DNA of 20,876 nucleotides from an uncultured Lachnospiraceae bacterium (GTDB taxonomy: Bacteria > Bacillota > Clostridia > Lachnospirales > Lachnospiraceae): the NCBI GenBank assembly GCA_910587935.1, contig CAJUNP010000044.1, positions 1 through 20,876 of the forward strand. The letters run 5' to 3'. Within the stretch, counting starts at the first letter, position 1, and every line of letters begins with the position of its first letter. The notes under the pieces are model-generated. The model was not told where the DNA came from. It did not search any database and worked only from the letters and a program-made list of their open reading frames with translations. This document shows positions 14,256 through 20,876 of the stretch, in pieces. A program made the translations under genes and the position numbers.

Positions 14256-15162
14256 TGAGCTTTGACTTTCCTTCCCTGTCTTCCTTTTCCAGACGCTTCA
14301 GTTCCTTTAATTCTTCCGGACTGAGCTCCATCTTTGCATTTCTGTTATGCTTTCTTTTAAATCGAAGCTGTTCAACCTTGAACTCCTGAATTTCTTTCTC
14401 ATCATTGACTTCCACAATCACTTTTACAAGCTGGCGAAGCACGTTGACACTGGATACTTCTCCTTTAAGTCCCGTGTCCGTGGTAACGAAATCTCCCACG
14501 TTGGGCAGCCTGCGGTTAAGCTCCTCATACGTTTCTTCCTCATGCTTCAAGCAGCACATTAATCTTCCGCAGACTCCCGATATCTTGGTAGGATTCAGGG
14601 AAAGATTCTGTTCCTTGGCCATCTTGATCGATACGGGAACAAACTCCGACAAATGCGTATGGCAGCAAAGAGGACGCCCGCAAATCCCGATCCCTCCCAA
14701 TATTTTAGTCTCATCCCGGACACCGATCTGGCGCAGCTCAATACGCGTTTTGAAAACGCTTGCCAGATCCTTTACCAGTTCTCTGAAATCGATCCGGCCG
14801 TCCGCGGTAAAATAGAATAGAACCTTATTGTTGTCAAACGTATATTCCGCGTCTATCAGTTTCATTTCCAGGCCGTGCTTCTTAATTTTCTCCAGGCAGA
14901 TTTGAAATGCCTCTTTTTCTTTCTCTTTATTGGCCGCTTCCTGCTCTCTGTCTCTTTCATTGGCAATACGGATAACCGGTTTTAACGGCTGGATTACATT
15001 TTCTTCCTCAACCATTCTGGGTTCGCCGACCACCGTACCGAACTCGATACCCCTGGCGGTCTCCACAATAACGCAGTCCCCTTTTTTTATATCAAACTTC
15101 AAGGGATCAAAAAAATAAATCTTGCCCGCCGTACGGAACCTTACTCCAATTACTTTAATCAT
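14245..15162 (-). CDS. ricT: RicT/YaaT, PSP1-domain iron-sulfur protein
   Basis: The 305-residue protein has the PSP1 fold from its first residues (MIKVIGVRFRTAGKIYFFD). Two cysteine clusters, CGRPLCC (161-167) and CGRLMCC (198-204), are the hallmark of YaaT. In B. subtilis YaaT joins YlbF and YmcA in the Ric complex, binds [4Fe-4S] clusters, and assists RNase Y in mRNA maturation; mutants affect sporulation, competence and biofilm formation. The C-terminal tail after residue 280 is highly charged and Lys/Glu-rich. It lies 33 bases after holB and overlaps the methyltransferase gene by 11 bases. yabA, next in Bacillus, is missing. Confidence 0.95.
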   Translation of the reverse strand: MIKVIGVRFRTAGKIYFFDPLKFDIKKGDCVIVETARGIEFGTVVGEPRMVEEENVIQPLKPVIRIANERDREQEAANKEKEKEAFQICLEKIKKHGLEMKLIDAEYTFDNNKVLFYFTADGRIDFRELVKDLASVFKTRIELRQIGVRDETKILGGIGICGRPLCCHTHLSEFVPVSIKMAKEQNLSLNPTKISGVCGRLMCCLKHEEETYEELNRRLPNVGDFVTTDTGLKGEVSSVNVLRQLVKVIVEVNDEKEIQEFKVEQLRFKRKHNRNAKMELSPEELKELKRLEKEDREGKSKLNDE

Positions 15163-15195
15163 TTATAAACCGCCTTTCTATAACCACATAATGTA

Positions 15196-16185
15196 TTAAT
15201 TTTCTTTTATCGCAAGCAGCAAAAGCTCCATGGTCAATTCAAAATTTACATTGGCGTTTAACCTGCTTTTTGCAGTATCCAGCGCCTGAATGATTTTCTC
15301 TATGCCTTCATAGGTGCTTTTATCCGCTCTTTTTCTAATATACTGTATTTCATCTTTAAAAATCAAGTGATTGGCGTCATTTGTCGCTTTAAACAGCAAT
15401 ACGTCCCTGTACCATACCGCCATAATATCCAGGTAATCGTTAATATCCAGCTTATATTCATTAATTTTTTTAATGGCCGCCATAACTTCGCTTAAATCCA
15501 TATCCTGAATATATTTAAGCAAGGTGACGGCTTCTTCCTTAACGTTTTCAAACTCTTCGCTGGCGGCAAGCATTTTGGCTTTACCCACGTTTCCCCTTGC
15601 AAAGGCTACACACACTTGCGCTTTATAGTCGGGAATCTGCACTTCCTTCATGAGAAACTCCCGAATTAGCGCATCCTTCACAGGCTTCATGTTAAGAACC
15701 ACGCACCGGCTTAAAATCGTCGGGAGCAGCGAATTCACATTCGTGGTTAAAAGTAAAATCACGGCATACTCCGGAGGCTCTTCTAAAGTCTTCAGCAAGG
15801 CGTTTTGTGCCTGCACGGTCATCTTCTCGGCTTCGTTCATAATATAAATCTTATACGGGCCGCTGTACGGTTTGATTGCCACATCTGCGTTAATCTGCGC
15901 CCGCACGTCGTCTACGCTGACGGTATTCGGCTTTTCATGGGTCACGCGGATAATATCCGGATGATTTTTGCTTAACGCCTGTTTGCAGGAATGACATTCC
16001 ATGCATGGGTTGCTCTCCTGCTTCTCACACTGCAAAGCCATGGAAAATACTCCGGCAATAAATTCCTTTCCCGAAGCTCTCTCGCCGTTGATAATATATG
16101 CATGGGAAATTTTTTTCATTGCAATGACACTCTGCAAATATTCCTTTAACTGTTCCTGCCCAATAATATCCTCGAATCCTGCCAT
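15196..16185 (-). CDS. holB: DNA polymerase III subunit delta'
   Basis: HolB is the non-motor clamp-loader subunit that helps load the sliding clamp. The 329-residue protein begins with the family phrase FEDIIGQEQLKEYL, carries a zinc module of four cysteines (Cys53, Cys61, Cys64, Cys67), the TLEEPPEYAVILLLT segment and the sensor-like ILSRC. The Walker A position reads GERASGKE, with glutamate in place of the usual Ser/Thr, consistent with a delta' subunit that does not hydrolyse ATP. It sits between yaaR and ricT, 18 and 33 bases away, the same order as B. subtilis. Confidence 0.95.
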   Translation of the reverse strand: MAGFEDIIGQEQLKEYLQSVIAMKKISHAYIINGERASGKEFIAGVFSMALQCEKQESNPCMECHSCKQALSKNHPDIIRVTHEKPNTVSVDDVRAQINADVAIKPYSGPYKIYIMNEAEKMTVQAQNALLKTLEEPPEYAVILLLTTNVNSLLPTILSRCVVLNMKPVKDALIREFLMKEVQIPDYKAQVCVAFARGNVGKAKMLAASEEFENVKEEAVTLLKYIQDMDLSEVMAAIKKINEYKLDINDYLDIMAVWYRDVLLFKATNDANHLIFKDEIQYIRKRADKSTYEGIEKIIQALDTAKSRLNANVNFELTMELLLLAIKEN

Positions 16186-16203
16186 ACCCCTGCCCTCTTT
16201 CTC

Positions 16204-16644
16204 CTACGTAAAAATATCCAGGAGCAATCCCCTGATTTCTCCGATTTTATTTAAAATCGTAATATTATCGCTTTCCTCTTTCACCAGTTCCTGCGCCAAT
16301 TCATCAAGCGTCTCGTCTACCAGGCGGATAATTCCGTATACCCGGTGCCTTCCTCTTCGGTCCAGAAAATTCTCCCTGGAAAAGCTGTGAGAACGGCTGA
16401 CAATTTCATTCATAAAGTCCTTAATCAATCCCCGGTACCTGCGCATATCCCGGATATCTTTTCTCTTGGCGATCTTTTCTCCCTGCATGGTAATTTCCTC
16501 CATCAGAGAGTTCAGCCGCGCCTGAAGTTCCGCCTCTTCAATATGGCTGGATAATGTAAACTTAAAGCTGTCGTCCACCGGACGGTTTTGGTTTACCTGC
16601 TCCGCCTGCTGCGGCTGCTGTACCTGATTTACCTTGATATCCAC
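16204..16644 (-). CDS. yaaR: YaaR family protein (DUF327)
   Basis: The 146-residue, cysteine-free protein has a Gln-rich N-terminus (residues 7-20) and then a charged, helical body with phrases of the DUF327/YaaR family: RRYRGLIKDFMNEIVSRSHS and DRRGRHRVYGIIRLVDETLDEL. No enzymatic motif or membrane segment is visible and the function is unknown. The start is GTG at 16644, preceded by AAGGGGTGA. It lies 18 bases before holB, as in Bacillus, and 45 bases after the guanylate-kinase-like gene. Confidence 0.92.
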   Translation of the reverse strand: MDIKVNQVQQPQQAEQVNQNRPVDDSFKFTLSSHIEEAELQARLNSLMEEITMQGEKIAKRKDIRDMRRYRGLIKDFMNEIVSRSHSFSRENFLDRRGRHRVYGIIRLVDETLDELAQELVKEESDNITILNKIGEIRGLLLDIFT

Positions 16645-16689
16645 GTTCTCACCCCTTTATAAACATGATTCGTTTTCGGAAACGTATGT

Positions 16690-17277
16690 CTAAATATGCT
16701 TTTTTATGTACTTCTCAATCTCTTCTATACAGACTTTAAGCTCATTATTATAAAATTTTTGCTTAATTCCCGCCGCTGCAATATTTTCCTGGGAAAAATC
16801 TTCTCCGTCAGCCAGAAATCTCCGGCACATTTCGTCATACTTGGGCTGGTCCTGATTCTTCTCGCGGTCCAGCGCCCTTTGCAGGCGTTCTCCGTCATCC
16901 AGTTCGATCAGAACCGGCAAAAGCTTATCTTCCCCAAAATATTCCCGGTTCTTCAGATAAGATTCCAAAGTGCCGATCATGATATAATTCCCATTCTCCA
17001 GATCGATTCTCCCGTCGTCTACCGTAAAATATCTCCATGGACCGTGGCAGGTATGATACAGTCTGTCTTCTATCACCCTGCCTCTTTCCTTCAATTTTTG
17101 AAAAGCTTCTTCATCCACAAAAAAATATTCCTGGCCCTGCATCTCTCCGTCTCTAATCGGACGCGTTGTGTAAGTGATAATTACCTTTAATCCAAGGTCT
17201 TCCTGATCTAAAAGTTCCTTAAAAACCGTATCTTTTCCCGTAGAGCTTTTTCCCATAAGAAAGACGATTTTGCCCAT
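16690..17277 (-). CDS. Guanylate-kinase-like P-loop protein in the tmk position
   Basis: This 195-residue protein begins with a P-loop GKSSTGKDT (9-17). It then has the nucleotide-monophosphate segment YTTRPIRDGE (36-45) and EYFFVDEEAF (50-59), both shared with guanylate kinase, and a lid-like region RLQRALDREKN (131-141). The next canonical blocks are not recognisable: where Gmk has the NYYGT segment this has YHTCHGPWRYF (74-84), and where Gmk has an aspartate plus QG this has IGTLES (101-106). It is therefore a divergent NMP kinase, and its substrate may not be GMP. It starts two bases after the pyk stop and fills the place of thymidylate kinase in the Bacillus cluster. Confidence 0.82.
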   Translation of the reverse strand: MGKIVFLMGKSSTGKDTVFKELLDQEDLGLKVIITYTTRPIRDGEMQGQEYFFVDEEAFQKLKERGRVIEDRLYHTCHGPWRYFTVDDGRIDLENGNYIMIGTLESYLKNREYFGEDKLLPVLIELDDGERLQRALDREKNQDQPKYDEMCRRFLADGEDFSQENIAAAGIKQKFYNNELKVCIEEIEKYIKKHI

Positions 17278-17279
17278 GT

Positions 17280-18692
17280 TTATACCTCGACAACCCGGAT
17301 CATATTGGTTCTTCCCGGTGTCCCTAACGGCACGCCGGCAGTGAGCACCACCGTATCGCCCTGTTTCACATAGCCCGCCTTTCTGGCATTACGCACAGCT
17401 TCTTCAAATAATTCTTCGGCATTTTCCTCCCGCTCCACAAGCAACGGCGCAACGCCCCACAAAAGGTTAAGCTGTCTGCAGACGCGCGGGTTCACGCTGC
17501 ATCCGATAATGGAACAGCCCGGTTTGTATTTGGATATCATCTCCGCCGTAAATCCGGACATGGTAACGGTTATAATAGCCGCCGCGTTTAAATCCATGGC
17601 CGTCGTACAGGTTGCATACGATATGGCTTCCGTAATATCCGGACAGGTATGGTCATGATTTTTCTGCATCCTGCCCCGGTAGTCAATATCCTGCTCCGCA
17701 CGTTCCGCTATTTTGGCCATAGTCTTTACTGCATCCACCGGATACAGTCCCGCAGCGCTCTCTCCCGACAGCATAATCGCCGTTGTTCCGTCATAAATCG
17801 CATTGGCAATATCCGTAGCTTCGGCACGGGTAGGCCTGGGGTTTTTTATCATGGACTCTAACATCTGTGTGGCGGTAATAACATGTTTTCCCTGATTAAC
17901 TGCCATCTTTATCATTTTTTTCTGCAAAACAGGCACGTCTTCCATGGGAATCTCAACGCCCATATCGCCTCTTGCCACCATGATGCCGTCGGAAACGGAT
18001 AGAATTTCTTCAAGGTTCTGAATACCCTGCATGTTTTCTATTTTGGCAATAATTTTCATGGGGCTGTTATGTTCTTTTAAAATTTGCCGAACCTCTAATA
18101 TATCTTCCTTGCATCTGGCAAAAGACGCCGCCAAAAAGTCATATCCCATTTCAATGCCAAACAGAATATCCTCTCTGTCCACCTCGGAAACATAGGGCAT
18201 GGAAAGAATGGCGCCCGGTACGTTCACGCCTTTGTGATTGGAAACAAATCCGCCGTTAATTACCTGACACACAATATCCGTATCCGTAATTTCCTGCACC
18301 ACCATTTCAATCAGACCGTCGTCTATAAGAATCGTGTTGCCTACGGAAATATCATTTTTAAGTCCTTTATACGTAATAGAAGCTTTCTGTGAAGTCCCCA
18401 GCAGCTCCTCCGTAGTCAGGATAAATGTCTGTCCGGTAACCAGCTCCGCCTTTCCTCCCTCAAAATCACGCAGCCGGATTTCAGGCCCTTTCGTATCCAA
18501 AAGCACAGATATATTTAAATTCAGTTCATTGCTTACCTTCAGTACTTTAGCCAGCCTTTTCTTTTGATCTTCATGGGTACCGTGAGAAAAATTGAAACGG
18601 GCCACATCCATCCCTGCCAGCATTAATTCTTTTAATTTTTCCTCACTTTCACAAGCGGGACCAAGTGTACAGATAATTTTTGTTTTACGCAA
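17280..18692 (-). CDS. pyk: Pyruvate kinase
   Basis: Pyruvate kinase makes pyruvate and ATP from phosphoenolpyruvate and ADP at the end of glycolysis. The 470-residue protein has the three usual domains: start MRKTKIICTLGPA, substrate residues in ARFNFSHG (31-38), the metal-site stretch MVARGDMGVEIP, and TRAEATDIANAIYDGTTAIMLSGESAAG. It stops after the ordinary C-terminal domain and lacks the extra PEP-utilising-enzyme-like domain found in Bacillus Pyk (about 585 residues). It lies 24 bases after the decarboxylase and two bases before the Gmk-like gene, so it is embedded in the yaaO-rsmI-type operon, which is not its place in Bacillus. Confidence 0.97.
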   Translation of the reverse strand: MRKTKIICTLGPACESEEKLKELMLAGMDVARFNFSHGTHEDQKKRLAKVLKVSNELNLNISVLLDTKGPEIRLRDFEGGKAELVTGQTFILTTEELLGTSQKASITYKGLKNDISVGNTILIDDGLIEMVVQEITDTDIVCQVINGGFVSNHKGVNVPGAILSMPYVSEVDREDILFGIEMGYDFLAASFARCKEDILEVRQILKEHNSPMKIIAKIENMQGIQNLEEILSVSDGIMVARGDMGVEIPMEDVPVLQKKMIKMAVNQGKHVITATQMLESMIKNPRPTRAEATDIANAIYDGTTAIMLSGESAAGLYPVDAVKTMAKIAERAEQDIDYRGRMQKNHDHTCPDITEAISYATCTTAMDLNAAAIITVTMSGFTAEMISKYKPGCSIIGCSVNPRVCRQLNLLWGVAPLLVEREENAEELFEEAVRNARKAGYVKQGDTVVLTAGVPLGTPGRTNMIRVVEV

Positions 18693-18716
18693 AGTTTTTC
18701 TCCTTTCAGATATTAA

Positions 18717-20147
18717 TTATTTTAAAACTGACATTTGATTATCACATATTCCCTTTAAATCCAATTTCTTCTGCCGTATTCTGTTAACAGCAGCGATATG
18801 CTCCCCTTTAATTCTCTCGCCGGGCGCAAGAATGGGAATCCCGGGAGGATATACATAAATCCAGGCTCCGCATATTCGCCCTTTTGCTTCTTCACAGGGA
18901 ATTTGTATTTGTTCCCGGCGCAGCGCAGCCTCTTCCAGCGTACAGACCACCTCTGCTTTTATTATTTTTTGCGGCTCCGCATCCTCTTGCGTCAACTCCG
19001 ATTTTGGGGTATTATCACACGCCTCCAGCCGACCGTCTATTTCTAAGACCGCCTTCTCCAAACGGCGGAAACCTTCCTTTGAATCCATAACGGTGAGAAT
19101 TGCCACTACGTAATCCCCTGCCGCCATTTCCATCTGCAGACCATATTTTATCCGCATCGTATCGTAAAGCAATTTTCCGGACATACCGCTTTTACCCGTA
19201 GATAAAACCAGCTTACAGGGATCTGTACCCTCCTTTTGAAACACTCGTAATTGTTTACATCTTTTAAGACTATCTAACAAATCACTGCGACGCTTTAAAA
19301 AGCTTTCAAAATATTCTTCCCCATTCTTCTGCATCATAGTCACAGCTCTGTCAATGCTGGCCATAAATACATAAGAAGGACTGCTGCTCTGGTAGACGCT
19401 TAAGAAAAACCGCAATTTTTGTCTGTTTACAAGATTCCCGTTTACGTGGAGCAAAGCAGTCTGTGTCATAGCCGGCAGCGTCTTATGAAGACTGTGGATC
19501 ACAATATCCGCTCCCAGTTCACAGCTGCCCAAGGGAAGTCCTTTTGCCAAACCCAGATGCGCTCCGTGCGCTTCATCAACAATCAACGGAATCCGCCTTG
19601 CATGGAGAAAATCCGCAATTGCCCTCACATCCGAAATAACGCCTTCATAAGTAGGCGAAGTAATCAATACCGCATGGATAGTTTCGCCGGGATGCGTCTC
19701 ATAAAAGGCATCCAGTTCCTTTTTAATATATTCCGCATCCAGTCCGCTGCAAAAAGAAAAATGCTTTTCCATCGCCGGATATAAATACGCCGTTTTAAGT
19801 CCTCCGAGCAAAGCGGCATGATAAACCGATTTATGGCAATTGCGAGCCATCATCAGCCATCCGCCCCGTGGAACACAGGCGGCAACGGCGCTCAATATCC
19901 CGCAAGTGCTTCCGTTTATCAAAAAAAAACTTTCCTGCGCTCCATATAATTCGGAAGCCCGTTCCTGTGCTTCCCGGATGATCCCCTGCGGATCATGCAG
20001 GTTATCAAAACCGTCTATTTCCGTAATATCAATCCGGCTGATATCGCTTAAAATATCTCCTTCCAGCCGCCGTTTATGTCCCGGCATGTGAAAAGGATAA
20101 GCTTCCGTAAGACTGTAGTCCATTAACCGGTTATACACTGTATCCAC
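18717..20147 (-). CDS. Orn/Lys/Arg decarboxylase-family protein (YaaO-like, short form)
   Basis: This 476-residue PLP enzyme belongs to the fold-type I basic amino acid decarboxylases. It has FHMPGHKR near the start (19-26), the cofactor-contact SxTxGI block (GSTCGI, 79-84), the pyridine-nitrogen aspartate in VDEAHGAH (190-197), and the cofactor lysine Lys222 in HSLHKT. It lacks the N-terminal wing domain of inducible enterobacterial decarboxylases; its length matches B. subtilis YaaO and the short arginine decarboxylase SpeA, so lysine, ornithine or arginine are all possible. The start is GTG at 20147 with AGGAG eight bases upstream, overlapping the HD-domain gene by 17 bases. Product would feed polyamine synthesis. 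Confidence 0.92.
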   Translation of the reverse strand: MDTVYNRLMDYSLTEAYPFHMPGHKRRLEGDILSDISRIDITEIDGFDNLHDPQGIIREAQERASELYGAQESFFLINGSTCGILSAVAACVPRGGWLMMARNCHKSVYHAALLGGLKTAYLYPAMEKHFSFCSGLDAEYIKKELDAFYETHPGETIHAVLITSPTYEGVISDVRAIADFLHARRIPLIVDEAHGAHLGLAKGLPLGSCELGADIVIHSLHKTLPAMTQTALLHVNGNLVNRQKLRFFLSVYQSSSPSYVFMASIDRAVTMMQKNGEEYFESFLKRRSDLLDSLKRCKQLRVFQKEGTDPCKLVLSTGKSGMSGKLLYDTMRIKYGLQMEMAAGDYVVAILTVMDSKEGFRRLEKAVLEIDGRLEACDNTPKSELTQEDAEPQKIIKAEVVCTLEEAALRREQIQIPCEEAKGRICGAWIYVYPPGIPILAPGERIKGEHIAAVNRIRQKKLDLKGICDNQMSVLK

Positions 20148-20685
20148 TTACTTTACTCCTGTTTGCATGCCCTCTGTGAATACGAAGCGTCTCAAGCAAA
20201 GAACAATATTTGTCCGCCGCCGTAACAATCCAGGCCTCTCTGCATGCAGGCGGTACAACCGTCAACGGCCACATATGCTTCTTGATAATATCCCGTTCTC
20301 TCGGCGTAAGCCTGTATTCTTTGCTGGCATTGCGCAATGCAATCCCCGGATGGTAAAAACCATGCAGCCTGCAATGTTCATTTTGAGGCGAACACTTCTC
20401 ATGCCAATCATAAAGAAAATAATCGTGCAGCAACGCTCCCCGAACCAAATCCCGCCGGTTAACCCGAATAGGAAGCCTTTTACTGATAGCAAGGCTATAC
20501 ATCGCTACATTAAGGCTGTGTTCTTTTACCGTCATGTTTCCATGCTGGATAAAAGCAGAAGAACCCCGAAAATTATTGGATTCCAGAATATCCTTACCCT
20601 GCTTCACAATTTCCCTGCGCAGTTCTCTTCTTTTTTCAAAAGACCTTTTCCATTTTTCAGAACGTTTTTTCAAGCTATCGCTCAT
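20131..20685 (-). CDS. HD-domain (HDIG-type) phosphohydrolase-like protein
   Basis: The 184-residue protein has a basic, helical first 40 residues followed by an HD domain: HSLNVAMYSL (55-64), the metal-binding LLHDYFLYDWHE (85-96), HGFYHP (108-113), IIKKHMWPL (133-141) and ADKYCSLLE (155-163). These are the expected His and Asp ligands in order, so it is probably an active metal-dependent phosphohydrolase. There is no membrane segment or signal peptide. It is the first gene of the operon and overlaps the decarboxylase start by 17 bases. Substrate is unknown; nucleotide hydrolysis is the usual family activity. Confidence 0.88.
   Translation of the reverse strand: MSDSLKKRSEKWKRSFEKRRELRREIVKQGKDILESNNFRGSSAFIQHGNMTVKEHSLNVAMYSLAISKRLPIRVNRRDLVRGALLHDYFLYDWHEKCSPQNEHCRLHGFYHPGIALRNASKEYRLTPRERDIIKKHMWPLTVVPPACREAWIVTAADKYCSLLETLRIHRGHANRSKVSGYSV
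20156..20160 (-). promoter_or_regulatory. Ribosome binding site fixing the decarboxylase GTG start
   Basis: AGGAG on the minus strand, eight bases upstream of the GTG at 20147 and inside the HD-domain coding region. There is no nearby in-frame ATG with a comparable site. Confidence 0.75.
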
Positions 20686-20759
20686 TTTATACTCATGCCT
20701 TTCCTAATTGTATCCCTATCTTTTATAATACCATATTACAAGGAACTGCGTATATATTT

Positions 20760-20789
20760 ATTATAAATTTTAACAAAATTAATTCACAA
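20760..20789 (-). promoter_or_regulatory. Candidate promoter of the HD-domain-to-rsmI operon
   Basis: Minus strand: TTGTGA (20784-20789), 18-base spacer, TATAAT (20760-20765). Predicted start near 20753 gives a leader of about 68 bases. The -35 overlaps the U run of the tRNA terminator. The -10 is perfect but the AT-rich surroundings offer other weak alternatives. Confidence 0.5.
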
Positions 20790-20814
20790 AAAAAGCATGT
20801 ACCGAAGTACACAC
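20788..20814 (-). terminator. Terminator of the tRNA-Lys transcript (UUCG tetraloop)
   Basis: Minus-strand GTGTGTAC and GTACATGC pair around a UUCG loop (20795-20814, two G-U pairs), followed by seven U at 20788-20794. It ends the tRNA transcript eight bases beyond the tRNA 3' end. Confidence 0.92.
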
Positions 20815-20822
20815 CTGTTAAA

Positions 20823-20876
20823 TGAGCGTGCGGGGATTCGAACCCCGGACAACTTGATTAAAAGTCAAGTGCTCTA
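20823..20876 (-). tRNA. tRNA-Lys(UUU), 3' part only
   Basis: The minus strand shows the end of the D stem (GAGC), the anticodon stem CTTGA/TCAAG around loop CTTTTAA (anticodon TTT at 20860-20862), a five-base variable region, a perfect T arm (CGGGG TTCGAAT CCCCG) and acceptor strand CACGCTC with discriminator A. CCA is not encoded; the gene continues with TT. The 5' acceptor strand and D loop lie beyond the right edge. Confidence 0.95.

Noticed and set aside
1..20876. CRISPR arrays, insertion sequences, prophage genes or attachment sites
   Set aside because: I saw no regularly spaced repeats, transposase or integrase motifs, or duplicated tRNA ends. The partial tRNA at the right edge could serve as an integration site, but no integrase or direct repeat is visible next to it.

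Overview
The window looks like chromosome from an anaerobic, spore-former-related Firmicute, most probably Lachnospiraceae (Clostridia). The reasons are gene content and order: a DUF6465 protein, a three-part GlpABC-like flavoprotein set carrying a DUF1667 subunit, and a run of genes matching the Bacillus/Clostridium yaaO-to-rsmI block. No typing sequence such as 16S rRNA is present, so this placement is inference. Every gene I can support lies on the minus strand, so transcription runs from high to low coordinates.

Right end (20876 down to about 12470). A partial tRNA-Lys(UUU) and its UUCG-loop terminator are followed by a long, tightly packed operon: HD-domain protein, Orn/Lys/Arg-decarboxylase-like protein (GTG start, 17-nt overlap), pyruvate kinase, a guanylate-kinase-like P-loop protein, YaaR, holB (DNA polymerase III delta'), ricT/yaaT, a YabB/TrmN6-type methyltransferase and rsmI. 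It ends at a hairpin with a short U run near 12474-12518. This is the B. subtilis yaaO-tmk-yaaQ-yaaR-holB-yaaT-yabA-yabB-yazA-yabC order, with pyk inserted, a Gmk-like protein in the tmk position, and yaaQ, yabA and yazA missing.

Middle (12450 to 9547). This is the accessory-looking part. A consensus promoter and a 30-bp perfect palindrome at the predicted mRNA 5' end precede a secreted peptide with seven cysteines. After two intergenic hairpins comes a lipoprotein of about 750 residues that combines a propeller-like N-terminal half with a solute-binding-protein-like C-terminal half. Between it and the next operon lies an overlooked 50-codon reading frame (CPSC motif, acidic end) whose stop codon touches a strong intrinsic terminator.

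Glycerol block (9543 to 3895). One promoter drives a GlpA-like FAD protein with a C-terminal [2Fe-2S] domain, an FAD/NAD oxidoreductase, a DUF1667 cysteine protein, glycerol kinase and a membrane-anchored alpha/beta hydrolase. Together the first four would phosphorylate glycerol and oxidise glycerol-3-phosphate to dihydroxyacetone phosphate. No glpF and no regulator gene are present here. Pyruvate kinase, lower in the same glycolytic route, is in the right-hand operon.

Left end (3885 to 1). A consensus promoter drives aminotransferase, patatin-like phospholipase and undecaprenyl-diphosphate phosphatase. A separate near-consensus promoter drives a DUF6465 protein with a Lys/Ala-rich tail, ended by a strong terminator. 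The window stops inside the signal-peptide region of another secreted protein.
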